64,000 nt of DNA from Lethocerus indicus (taxonomy: Eukaryota; Arthropoda; Insecta; Hemiptera; Belostomatidae). The notes below the pieces were generated by a model. It had not been told where the DNA came from and did not search any database. It was given only the letters and a program-made list of their open reading frames with translations. The position numbers and the translations under genes are program-made. The stretch lies in the NCBI GenBank assembly GCA_019843655.1, contig JACDQD010000004.1:30577872-30641871 (forward strand). Direction: 5' to 3'. Shown piece by piece: positions 14,901-28,044 of this stretch. Positions within the stretch are counted from its first letter, which is position 1. Each line of letters begins with the position of its first letter.

Positions 14901-15768
14901 ATTACATAAGATTCTGTATACAACCAAACGTGTGTACAATAAATAAGTATAGTGTTGCGCGTTGGAGCAGTTATTGATTCAAGAATAAAATGTTCTAAGT
15001 TAAACGTTATTACCAATTTATCCCCAATTAATAGTTGTCCCGTACGATCAATCGACGAGAAACAAGAGGGTAGGCATGAACTTAGTTGAGTTAAACGCGT
15101 TGTAAATTGCGCGGTCCAATTTACGCGGTGAGAGCTCAAAGCCCGATTGGAGAGTTGCAGTGCGTTATTTGAGGGGTCGGATTGAAACAAGATGCTCGAC
15201 GGAACAAAGAGGGAGGGATCGGTGAAAGAGAGGTGGCCGAGGAATTGGGAAGGAGTCTGATTAGTGGCTCAACTGTCGACTGTCAATTAATCTCGGTTGT
15301 GGTCTGCCGGCGTGCCACTCTCTCATTGGTGGCCCCGCCCTGTCCCACCCCAACCCCAACAACGATCACAGCCTGTTGAGTTTCACTGTCACAAAGCTCC
15401 GGCCTCATTTCTTATTATAATACCGCCCGTCCGCTCGAAAATCCGTTAACTTACTTAAAAACAAAATAACAAATCATATTCGACGTCGATATAATAATGT
15501 ATCGATTATTAATTAATTACTTATATAATCACATTTTAAAGACCCGATTTATTCACCTTCCGTCAGTGGAAATTTACTCTTCTCTAGTAGAAATTCAAAA
15601 ATTAAGTTCAGCCGAACTAAAAAGCACTGAGTGCGGCAACTGGGCAGTTTGTCCGGCACTATCCTCCCTCCACTCCCGGCAAGAATTAACGGGCTGTTTG
15701 TACGAGAGGGACACGACTGGCATTTATAGCGCCGCGGGGAAACCCAGTTTACGGGCTAAGCTCTTGAA

Positions 15769-15960
15769 ATAGTGAGGAAGAAAAGGGGTTTCGGATTATA
15801 AGGCGGAGCGAGGGGAAGGCAAGGACGAAGACATAAAACGGGAGAAGCAGAAAATAAGAGAATGAGACTGACAGCGTGGGGAGATAGTAGAGACCTAGAG
15901 AGGGAAGAAGGAGGTAAAATGAGAGAAAGTAATGCGGTGCAGATAAATGAACGAGACAGG
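15769..15960. other. purine-rich tract upstream of a pyrimidine microsatellite
   Basis: A ~190-nt stretch dominated by A and G on the plus strand, in gag/gaa/agg words. It precedes the C11-(TC)n tract at 16071-16189. No coding content is recognised. Confidence 0.6.
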
Positions 15961-16070
15961 TATGGACTGAATGTCTACAGCTTCTAGAGAAGGCCGAGAG
16001 GAAAAGGACTTCTGTCTAGTTCATTAAAGAGAGGTTTCTCTTTCACTTCCCCCACCCACCATATACCCGT

Positions 16071-16193
<123 letters not shown>

Positions 16194-17693
16194 ATCGTTC
16201 GTGGTTTGGAAGCCGAGGCAGGTCACGTAGTGCAGGAGCCTTAGTCAAAGGGGCACGTAAAACAAACCCGCTCCAGTTTTGTAGAGTCTAGACTGGCCTG
16301 AACTTCACCGTGAAACTGCGCTCGGTCCCGTCCCTACATAACACGGTCGACCACCTTTTTATTTTTTTATTCGCCGAATTCCTTCCCAGCGAACATGCTC
16401 CGGTAAAGCGGATTTCGAATAAAGTTGGCGTGCCAATATTGAACTATATATTTGATGCGCTCTCCGGAAAACACGCCAGATACAACTTATTAAATGGTTA
16501 TCTGAATCAATATAACAATACGAATAATTTGCTCTTTCACTATATATTCCGCACTAGGTAGTAGAATCAGATACGAAAATTTGCTTCATAAATTAATTTT
16601 CGTCATATATTATTTACCATCCTTCAAATAGACAACTGTACACAACTTTCCAAGATTCCACAGAGACATTGATTTAGAAATATATATCTCTAGTATTTAC
16701 TTAGTTAAAGTGAACAACAATGCGATGTTATATTAAACTAATATTAAATATTGTTGTTTCATCGTGAGTGTTAACTAGAATAGATAATAAACTGAGCACT
16801 AACGGCTAAGAGTATTATTCATTTTTCAATTATACTGTAGTCTCGTTAATGGTTTTCAGTTGGCTGGACTTGGTCTATAGACAAAAAGGGTGGGACGTAA
16901 ACAGACTAATACCTATTAACGAGCGAGCGATGTCTCAATTTGCATGTACAGTGGGAGGTTAAATCCAAAATTCATATAATATTTTTTTCTTCCCGTCCTA
17001 CATAATGGATTTAATCTTCATTAGTCCCTTTTGTCGTTTCTTGTAATTTCATGCAGTAATAACCATTCAAATTATAATCGCTACTGTACGTATGAAAACG
17101 GCTATTTCCCTCACAGCCTTCTGGGAGCAACAGCCTTTCACCTGATCTACCCTTTTAACCTGATTGATTCATATAAATAAATATATGTTATAAATAGCCG
17201 TGTTAATAGCCATATTACTAAGATTAGGCAAAATTTGCATACAATTAGTAGGAAAATCTCCGAGTTATTATTATTTAGTCCTTGGATAAAGAAATTTTGG
17301 AGCAGAAGTACGGCGCTGATGCGAACCGACAAGCACTGCAAGCCTTGCGGACTTAGTATCAGCCCCGTATTTTAACCTCCATTACTCTAGCCATTCCAAC
17401 CGTGGAGGTAGCGTTTAAAGACTTCTCTATCTATTAACAAACCGATTCTTAAACACTGTTAATCATACGCTAACTGTTCCACAGTCCACATATCGCATAT
17501 TTGAAGTGAGTAAGAACAGTTAACTAACAGTGATATTGTTTTAATGAGCGTAGTAGTAATAAGACACGTTGTATGCGATAATCTCTGGAAAACATGCCCG
17601 ACACTATTATGGAAAACATATTAAGCGGTAATCCAAATCATAACAATACCAGTAACATAAGACTTTAATATAAAAAATTAATAAAATTACAAA

Positions 17694-17719
17694 TTAAATG
17701 GGAAAATTTTCCCATTTAA
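17694..17719. repeat. perfect 26-bp palindrome
   Basis: Arms ttaaatgggaaaa and ttttcccatttaa, with no spacer. Confidence 0.9.
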
Positions 17720-20700
17720 CACAAATATTTCGTAAAATCAGATAATTTGTTTGATTTTTTTTAGCACTCCTTCTGTATGCATTTTTTATAATACTAATCC
17801 AAAGTTACTTTGGTAGGCAAAATAAGTAAGATGTGCGGAATAAAGTATTGCAGTAAAATGTTTTACCTCCTTTTTTTGAGGCCGGGAATACATGCATTGC
17901 GAATGGTAAACTACTGAACCATGTGGTATATCTTATGTATGTATCTTATATATAATGCAACTAAATGGATACATTTATTGCGAGAACATTGAAACATTTC
18001 TTTTCCTATAATTTAATTTGCACAAAATATGATTCGAAATACTTTTAATTCATAATTCCTCTCCGATGCGTTGATATTAATTTATTATCTTGGCAATAAA
18101 TAGGGGCGAAGGGTGCCAGTGTAACGCGGCGTCCGGATCTGATTGTGAAGATCAAGTGAACCTTAGATTGTGGAGGGGGGCAGCCCAATACCGCATTGAT
18201 TGAGCCCCGGACCCTCTTATCCCACGGGATCTCAACCCAATAAATCTCCGTTCTTCCAACGCCTTTGCCCCCTTCTATAGACAATACGGGTTTCGAATTT
18301 CATTGAGTTTACTCGATTTCGATTTCTTTTTACTGGTTTACTGATCCGATAAGCGAGGACACGATTTTTTGACATTGAACGGTTTGCGGTAAATTAAAAA
18401 ACAGCCGAATAGGCAATATACAGAGGAGCTGTAAAAGGCGAAATACGCATTACTGTGATCGGTTAGTATTTCAATTCTTTTCGAAGGGAGCACGGAACTA
18501 GAAGATAAGTAGAATCTAAAGTATTAAAAATTCATACTCCTGTTCCTTTTAACATAACTATTGAATGGGAGTAAATTAAAAGCACAATAATCACGATATT
18601 GTAATTAACAAAATGATAATTAGTAAATATCGTAATTAAACAATGACTATTTCAAAACCTTGTTGCACGCCTTCATTTGAATGAGACCTTTTTATTGCTT
18701 ATAACTTGTACTGTATTTCTTACATTTTAATTAGTTTGGCCGTTTTCTGTCTGTTTCGTTTGATAAATAATTATAGATTATATTGTACTGAGTACCTCTT
18801 TTGAGATTAATTTCATTCCACCCGATTTTTCCCTCAGTAGGATATTTTGTTCTCAACCGTACTTGGATGTGGAAGACGATTGTTGTTCAAATGTGAAAAA
18901 TCGACAAGCCGAATACAACTAGCATAAAAAAATAAACCGGAGCAATTTATAAAAAGAACTCAACTCTTCCTGCCGGAAATAAAAATCTCAGTATAAGTAA
19001 TATACGTGCGTATAATTTGCATTTTTAAAAGCACTCAAGAATTTTGGATCTATTACTGTAGTAACTGAAACCTACCTTCCTGTTAAGTACATTATCCTTT
19101 ACTATATATTTCTTTGAGAGTATATGTTAATCCCTCGGTGGAATATTTTGCGCGTAACTTTCATTGCCTTATGTAAATTAGAAGGCTAACTTAGGGAGTC
19201 CTCGGATGTTTGCAGTCAACTATAAGGATCAGCTTCGGGAGGGAGGAAATGAAATTTTTATTCAAATGAGGACCTTTGAAGAATGAGATGAAATTTACCG
19301 CGAGGAGTCCGGTACAGATCTAAACCTATAGAAAGCTTTCCCTTGCTAATTTACTGTCCAAATAATAATGATATTTGCTGATATGTGAAACGATAATCAA
19401 TATGTAATAGATACTTATATTCCAATAGAGTGCAGAGAAGACTAATTTTAGATGCATCTTTATATGACTAAATTGTAATCATAAAATGATCAACGACAAA
19501 AAAAATGAACAAATATCCAGGAAACCTGTAAAAGATTTAGAGTTTATTAAACATAAAGCAACGAGGATCCGAAGTAAATTGACAAAGGTAATGATCTTTA
19601 TAAAGACTAATGACGCTTACAAACTTAAATTTTAATGTAAAACAGAAATTTAATTAACTGGATATTTTATAATTAGGTCAGGTACTACCATCACTACAGA
19701 GAGACGTAAAATGTGGAAAGTGAAATTCTCAGAGAAGCATATTTCATATTCTAGAAGGATTTCTAGGATTATATAAAACCCTGATGGTTAATTAAACGAA
19801 AAACCGGAAGAATGTGAGCATACCGGTTATATTATCCAACCTCTAGTCTATTCCTTTTTCACAATTTTGGTCAGATTCCATTCCATTTTCGCTATATTAC
19901 GATCAACTATGCAAGTATTGACGAATCACGCGAAAGGTTGATAACTTAATTAATATTACTGTTACTCTAACAATCTAGAAATATAATTATTTAATTTTAA
20001 ATTGAATGATATATAATGAACTTAATCATCATCTTCCACTTACTATTCAGCTTACGTTAATTATCTTTTACCTTGGTCAGTAATTAATAATTACTCCGAA
20101 GTCAACTACAAAATTTTTACTTGCAACACAAACTGATGATGACAAATCCTTCAAATCATATACGATGAACTTATCTTCATAGCTTGCATAATTCAACTGT
20201 CCGGAATACTTTATCTGATAGATTCTTCAAACGTTATCTTTCTTTTAAGTCAAGCATTTGCTCTTATAAATTTTCCCAAAGCACTTATTTTCAAACAATT
20301 ACACTTAACTCTAATTACAGTGGCTGAAGTCCGCCTCAGATTTGAATTTATAGATCATCGCCCGACAACGTTGTTTCCAGCACGCTACGTTGTGATGTAA
20401 CAATCGAAGCCATTTATTATTCCCCAGACTCTTCATTATTGTAATTTTAAAACTTGCTATGTGAGCCTGTATAGCAGATAAGAGTCTAGCAGATCACGTT
20501 TGGTATCCCTTGCTGGTAGTCGTTATGGGCGTTTTAATGAAATATTGTGTATTGTTAAAAAATTATTATCAAAACGCTCTATGAATAAATAAATACCAAT
20601 TTAATTCCTTAAATTAATTATACATGTTGAAAAAGAGGGAAACCGATTACTCAGGATTACTTACAAATTTTAACTAAAATTTTAAATAATCCCCAATTTT

Positions 20701-22393
20701 AAATATTCCTACTAATCAGTAAGACAGTGACTGTACTGTAACTGTAATAATCTGCTCACTATATTGTTGATGGAATGCTACTAAATAAAATTAAGAAATA
20801 GACTTTTAAGTAAAATAAAACTGCTAATTTACGAATAATATTGTTTTTATATTTTTTTGAGATTATAATTTTATATTTCTGGAAAGCCGCGTTTATAGAA
20901 TCCAAGTCGCTTTGAGTTACCATGAATGTAGTAAAAAATTTTACGATTATGCTATAATTATTAATGAGAATTGATTCAGAGCACAATTATTCATCCTTTA
21001 TTTTTTATTTCTTTAAATATTAAAGAAAACGAAGGTTTTATGAGAATGTTCCTAATGTTTTAATTTGTTTAATGTCAGACTGTTTATTACATTATTTAAA
21101 TTGAATTCATCCTTTTACAGATAGGTAGAATATTATTTGACTTAAATGTAAAATAAACATAGTTAAATCTAACTTCAATCTAACTTGCCGTCTGTCCAGC
21201 GATTATTGGGTGTTGGGGTTTGACGACTGATGTAAATTCCTAATTGTACTGAAGTGCACGTCACATTAGATTGTACGTCTAATGACAGAAACATAGGAGA
21301 GCGTCGAGAAAGCTAATATCCTAGAATCGATACGAGACCGCAGAGGCCACCCTTCAATATAGGTCTATTCATTTGCATACCGTGAAAGTCGTTTTGAATT
21401 CAGATCAGATAGTATGTTTTCCGGCTACTAGGTGATTATTTCCATTTTCGTCTGTTTCCGTTGACCCTATTTCAGTTTCTTTTGGTATTACCGTAAGCAG
21501 TAATAATGAAAAATTCTCAATCTCAGCCATCGATCGCTAATTAAAATTAAAGTTATATTCCCTGCTCACTACTTCGTAGATACGACAGAAAATTTTCTAA
21601 ATGAAAAAATCACTTCTAGTGGAATGAATACAAATATAAATAGACGCTTAATAAAGGGATTGTAGAACTCTTTACATTTAATAAAAGATAGCAGGTGAAA
21701 AATTGGTCAACATTTTAAGGGTGTAAGGACAGTTACTCCCAATAAGTTCCCCATAATGTCTGTCTATATATAATCCTCGATGGGACGAAAATTTCAGAAC
21801 CACAAATTACAAAATTAAAAGAAAAATATACGTTAGTTTAGAATTGAAATTAAACGATTAAGAAAGCTGTCTTGTGGCGATTAGTGCTTACCATTAAATT
21901 GAGACGTCCCGGGGGTTTAAAATTCTCCTATCGATAGCATTTAATTCAACGGAACAATCAAAGGTTAAATATTTATACCTTTAAGGGGTTAAATATTTGT
22001 GTTTATTTACTTATCTCAGCTAAATGTTTTGTCTCAGCTGAGGCTTTCCTCAACTTTTTTTTATTCGCTATAATAATTATTCTCTTACTGTAGCTTCAGG
22101 TAAATGGGTTGATAATTTTGAATGTGAGCAGCCACCCTTCGCTGACGCCACAGCACGTTACGCGAAGACGAGCATACCAGACGTGCCGGTATGACGCAAC
22201 GGCAACATGAAGAATGTGGAGGAAAGAAACCGTTAAGCCGCGTGTTTTTTTTTTAACAAGACATAATAATAAAGGAGAATTAAATATAGATTTTCGTAGG
22301 AAGAGGCGGATACGGCCCGGAATGTGAGCGAAATACCATATTACTGCTTCCGAACGGCGGAAATATAAAACGGAATTTACTGTAGTAATAAAT

Positions 22394-22409
22394 GGGGAGG
22401 GAGGGAGGG
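22394..22409 (+). other. G-quadruplex motif with single-base loops
   Basis: Four G tracts of at least three bases (GGGG, GGG, GGG, GGG) are separated by single A bases. This loop arrangement favours a stable parallel G-quadruplex. Confidence 0.7.
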
Positions 22410-22717
22410 AGGCCACTTGTGAACGCAATATTTGAAGAATATCCAGGCGAAGAGGACGGCGGAAATGAGATAGAGAGCCCATGCCAAAGACACTGTGTCG
22501 CTCAAAATCTAATAATGCCCAAACCGTACCCAATTCCTCATGTTTCGGCTGCGATGTGCCGGGTTCATTTTATTGATAGGACTACATTATTATTCTCATC
22601 ATCAATTTTTACAATTATCTTTTTTTTATGGATACATTTTCTTTCAAAATATACGAGCTAGACGTTATGACAGTCCGTATTTGAACAAAAATTCCTACAT
22701 TAATGATAGAGATATTG

Positions 22718-22746
22718 AGCTCCTGTAGGAGCTGTAGCTCCTACAG
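22718..22746. repeat. nested palindrome of alternating agctcct/aggagct units
   Basis: Perfect 11-bp arms ctgtaggagct (22723-22733) and agctcctacag (22736-22746) with a 2-nt loop. It overlaps a second palindrome, agctcct-gt-aggagct, at 22718-22733. Two alternative hairpins compete for the middle block. Confidence 0.85.
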
Positions 22747-25700
22747 TATTAAAACTTGACCGATTAATTTATATTGTATAGGCTAAATAAAATACAAGTC
22801 GTAAATAGGCATAGTGTAAGATGCAGGAAACTAAAAATATTTATAGCTACTTTTATATTTGTTTATATTAAGAGTTATTGCTGTCATAACTATTGTTAAA
22901 TTACAGTAGATTTCGTGTGTTTCTGTCTCCTCTCGCTGGTTTGGTCTAGCGAAAGACCAACACGCAATGCTCGAGGATCCGTCGCAAATCTTGGACTCAC
23001 AAATATCGGTGTGTATGTCAAAAGGTTAATAATGGCGCTCGTTAAGAGATACTCCAATCGTGATGAGGAGAATTGCTCTCGAGGGGCAAGGGTTTGTTTC
23101 GACATCCCGCTAGAAAGCTAGGAAATTAGTTTAGTTTCACAATGAGAAATGTCTTTTATTTCGAACCCTCGATCACCAACAATTTCCGATAACTTACTTT
23201 TCTTATATACTATTAAGGATTATACCTTTTTATTTGAACTTTCAAACGGACATTACCTACATTCACATAATGGCCACCTTGCAAACGCTGCGTTCGATAA
23301 CATTTATTCGAATCGTTTAGATTTGAATATAATGAACCTAAATGTCGTTATCTGCTAAGTTGATAACTTTACATAGAAGATTTACGAGGGATTATCGCCT
23401 ATGTATGATAGTACCTGTATCACCTTTCCTTAAGGCAGTTTATTTCTTTATAGCCCATTACCAGAACCGCCGATCATGCACCGAGGAAAGAGTTCCATGG
23501 AGACAGCATTGAACATCGTAGACCTTTAAAGATTTAAATATTTCATAAATGACGATGCTACCACCGTTTACAATTACAATTGGTACAGATTATTATTAAC
23601 GATTATACATTTAATTCTTCGAAAATATGTCCTAGATCCAAAAGTCAAAATGTATAAAAAGTGAACAACATAGGATTTTTCAATCAATTTAGATATCCTG
23701 AAGTCAGTCAAGAAAATTCGAAAGAATTGGATTGGTTAGATTTTACGATGGAAACTTTGGCCGATTTGGTGGGACAAGTGGTAAACGATAGGTAGCATCA
23801 CCGTAGGTTCTTGGTCCAAGGAAAATACTTTGGGGAAATATCCTCAATGGGAAAAATGGCGGAGAAAATTGAGTTTTCCTGAAAGAGGCGCCTGTAAACT
23901 AGGATGATAAAAACTGCTCTCTGCACGCCTACCCACCAATATTTTTATTCCCGAATGAAAAGAGGCGGTTGTTTTCTTTTTACTATAATAAAATTACTAG
24001 GAACCACAATAACGTCCCTTTCCTTACGCTGGCTTTGAAACTATAATAAACGGACCGTTTAACAACCGGCTTAACAAAAACCGGTTCATTAATTTTTGTA
24101 TTATGTTTCAACGGAATATGTTTCAATGTCTTCTCTCTGGCTCTGAGAAAAATATGCGATGTTTATTCGATATAATATAATTTTTCACAGATTGTTTTGT
24201 AAGATTACACTTCGATATTTACAAGGTACTAAGTGAGGCAGAGACAGAGATTTTCTGTCATAATTATAATTGATGAAGAAAAGATTATTTGAATATTTTG
24301 AAGGGAGTTGTAAATCACACCTCCTATGAAATCGATGTGATGGTTTTCTCACCACTTGAATTATGGTAAATCCTATAAATATAAAAAACTGTCGCAATAA
24401 TAAATGGAATTAAGTAGGCCTTGGTGCTTGTATTTTTCCAAACAGAAATTTACTAATTAAAGGAGTTACTGACAAATTACAAGGCTCCGTTAGTAACTCT
24501 CTTGGACCTCATTAATTGTTATTAAAAACATTAGTAATACCTCTTCTGAATGTGTCCTGTTCTGAAATACCTGTTCTGCGTGACAAAAGTTATCTTGTTG
24601 CGAGATATCCGTAATTAATAAAACCTTTGTAACGTTTATGTTATTCTTCCAAGGCTATTTTTATACGATATATTACTCGAATGAAGATTAACGTTACAAA
24701 TTAAACCTACAATAATTCATTTACCATGAAAGCATTACTGAATGAGATAACAAGAGAAAGGTTATTGAATTACCTAATAAACTATAGTAAGTACACTAAT
24801 TCCATTTTCCTTCACATTTAAATTCAGGTTAATTCCTTAAGCCCCATTATTTTTATTAAACCGGTTAGATAGAGTTTGCCTCTGGAAATAATTTAGGCAT
24901 TTAAGACTTACAATCTTATTTATTTCTCAATAAATAACGAACTGGGACCGTTCTCATTTTGCAGCTCTAGATATATTCTGCAGTGTATCCCTTGAGTTAA
25001 GTAACCGCTCCACTAAGGACCGATCGTTCCTTCTGGATTTAGAAGAAATTGCCTAACCCACAAATTATTAGCAAATGTAATATGCCCATTATGCAAACAC
25101 TTCTTAAGATAGATTAAATTGCTGTTCATTTACCATGCTTCCAATAGGTGAAAATTGTGGGTTTAAAATGTTGAATTTACCAATTTAGGCGGGATCCGGG
25201 CGGTTTGTAATAATACGGAGGATAATGATATAGAGAGAGCTGCGGGTATAATGATATTATGTAGTAATATATATTAGAAGAGTTGGTGCGTAAGAGAGGT
25301 CTCTTATCTGGTTGGTACCAGCACACCACCCGCCCACTCTATCTCTGTTACACCCTACGCTTCAAATCCAATGACAAATTTCCCCTTGGCATAACCCAAA
25401 TACTTAAAACAGATTTAACAGAAATGGTTTATCCCATCTCACATGGCCCGTTTTGAAACCATCGAAAATACTTATTATACTAAGCAATCTTTCTCAAACC
25501 GGTAGCCAATGAAATAGAGAAATATACTAATAAAACACTAATTAATCTTAACGAAACACCATAAGGGTGATAAGAGGTCTGAACATTTACATCGTTCAGG
25601 GACGATGTAATAATGAGATGTATTCTATGTTTTAACCACCCGCGTCATACTGCCATGAAAAAATTATATTCTGTATAATTTGCATTATGGATCCAAAAAT

Positions 25701-26530
25701 GTAAACGTTATGAGGGGACGAACGATATTTTTCAATTGTCCTTTATTCCTATTTCAATTTAACAATAAAAATAATAATTAGGATCTCTCATCGTAATACC
25801 TAATAAAATTCAAGCCATTACGGATAGCCAACGAAGCAAAGAATCGTACACTGAAGCCGTGTACAGTAGAATAACTTGAGAAGAGAGAGAAAAACACTAA
25901 GTGGAACTAATAATTATTTTTGTCGAAATAAATTAAAGGCCGGTGCCAAATTATTGAAAAACCCGTCGAAACGATTTTCCGGTCCTTTAGACCCCATTGA
26001 AAGCGCCGAACTTCTTGGATTTATTGTGAAGGGGGCACTTTCTTTTTTAATAACGACACAATTTTAATAAAGTCACACCGGTAGCCTCGTTCACCGAAAA
26101 GATTTTATGAAACTGCGGCGGAAATATCTTCCCGAAGTTTTATAAAACTTTTTTTCTTCGGAGGTTAACGGTTTGAATGAAACTCAATATGGCTTTATCG
26201 CGCGACGCTAGCCTAATATGAGACCTTACACGATAGAGCGACTCTAATCCGGGGAAACGGTTGCTACCAGATTTCTGCAAATATTATTGTAACGTGCGCC
26301 GACTATTGTTCAGACCGTTTTCGAACATACCCGGGCTTAATAACGCTCGCTCTTCAAAGGAACGACAATTGAAACGACAAGCGTAGAACAAAGAAAGGCT
26401 TCCACTCATGACAATTAAAATATCTTTGTATCAAAATTCCACTTGAAATCGACAGGGAGTTTCTACTGCAAACATGTTATTTATACCTGTACAGGAAATA
26501 TCGTATTCATTTTAACCTGTTGCGTGCTCT

Positions 26531-26758
26531 GCAAGGGTTTGGAATACCACATTTTTTCAATCTTCAGTCTCCCTTCGCTGGGTTGGTCTTCTGCCAAACC
26601 GGTCTAGCTGGTAGTACAAGTGAAGTGACGGCGCAGAGAGGATGCTCAGACAGTATCCCAATATGCCGGAGTGACACACCGCTCTACTGACAAAAGAGGT
26701 ACTGAAGATGGATATAATTTTGGAATGACTGTTAAGTGTTTGCGAGGGTTTGGAATAC
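26531..26758. repeat. dispersed direct repeat, 16 of 17 matching bases
   Basis: gcaagggtttggaatac at 26531 and gcgagggtttggaatac at 26742 flank about 190 bp. It could mark the ends of an old duplication or element. Confidence 0.5.
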
Positions 26759-27634
26759 AAATCCACTATAATTTTCTTCTTTAATACCTCTCCAAGTAGT
26801 TTCTCAGCTCCTCGGCCAAAGGAGGACGATTGCATGTTTATATCGCTGATCTAGGCAATAATGCCATAAGGTTTTAATGATTTTTTCCCTGTTTACCGAC
26901 TCTTCTCACTTTTTCAGCTGCCTTTGTATTCGTTGTAATTGTTGTTAACAATGGGGACGGTAATGGTAATGTTGTTACTTTCATTGTTGCTGTTGATAAT
27001 GCTCAAAATGTAGTCCTTACAGGTGTCAATCGGCAATGAGAAAGAAATACTGCATAGTCAAAAGTAATTTCCAATCCGTCCGCGATTACGCGGCTAAAAC
27101 CTTCCCATTTCGGGTTTCCAGCGAAACCTTATGAAAGGGATAAGAAGAAAAGCAATTTAAAATAATCGAACCGAAGGCTAAATGGGAAAACGTCAATGGA
27201 GCGTGTGGGGCCTCCGCCGATATCTCTCTAGTCAATAGCGCCCAGTTACTGGTACCCTCATCCGTAGATTTGTTTCTGTCACTAAGTGTATGAAATAGCC
27301 AATATCTCAGCTAACCACCGTCTCTATGCGAGGAGTAATCAGAGCGAAGTAATCCGCTACCACCATAAGAATTAATTTATTATGGTTCTTACGAATTTCT
27401 GTCGGCGCTCATAGGTCGATCTATCGCTAGATCCTTTTCGGCTTTTTGCCATTCCCAGTAGCTTTCCGTCAGTAGGTTGATGCGTCCATTAGATATTTTG
27501 ATTTTCTATGGGGAATCCTGTCTGTACTATCACTGTACCTTTATGGTGGTTTTGGTTGTCATTTGCCAGTGTTAAGGAATATCCTTAATGTATCTTTGGG
27601 TTTGCTATTTCGCAGATATAAATATGTAAATAAA

Positions 27635-27654
27635 TATATATATATATATATATA
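27635..27654. repeat. short (TA)n microsatellite
   Basis: About ten TA units in an AT-rich context. Confidence 0.9.
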
Positions 27655-27992
27655 AACAAAACATAAATATAAATATTACCATACAAATGTTTAAATTCAT
27701 AAACAAAGACATTGGAGTCAACTTTCTATTTCAATTTCTATTCGGAGCCACATGAAAGGGGAAGAATTGAAAGAGTAAATATGTAAATGGCCGCCGGTTC
27801 GCGTAATATTTCGCCTGGAATGAGAAGGGGCCGGACACGCGCACTCCCATAATCAACGGAATAATTAATAGTTGAAATTCCGTGGCGCATCTGATGACGT
27901 TAATATGTATTAACCACGTTCGACTACGTGTGCGCCTAACTGGAACATTGACATCCGTTTGAGCGCATACCCAGTCCTTGCTCCGTTTACCG

Positions 27993-28044
27993 AATTCAGG
28001 ATATATTTTGTCAATTTCTTCCACGCAGAAATATATCCTGAATT
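27993..28044. repeat. 16-bp inverted repeat with 20-nt loop
   Basis: aattcaggatatattt at 27993-28008 pairs perfectly with aaatatatcctgaatt at 28029-28044. The 3' arm runs into a direct repeat, tgaattgcttcata at 28039 and 28062. Confidence 0.88.

Noticed and set aside
22096..22533. 145-codon ORF on the minus strand
   Set aside because: It opens from TTG, has no domain or motif I recognise, and overlaps an ORF on the opposite strand. Likely chance.
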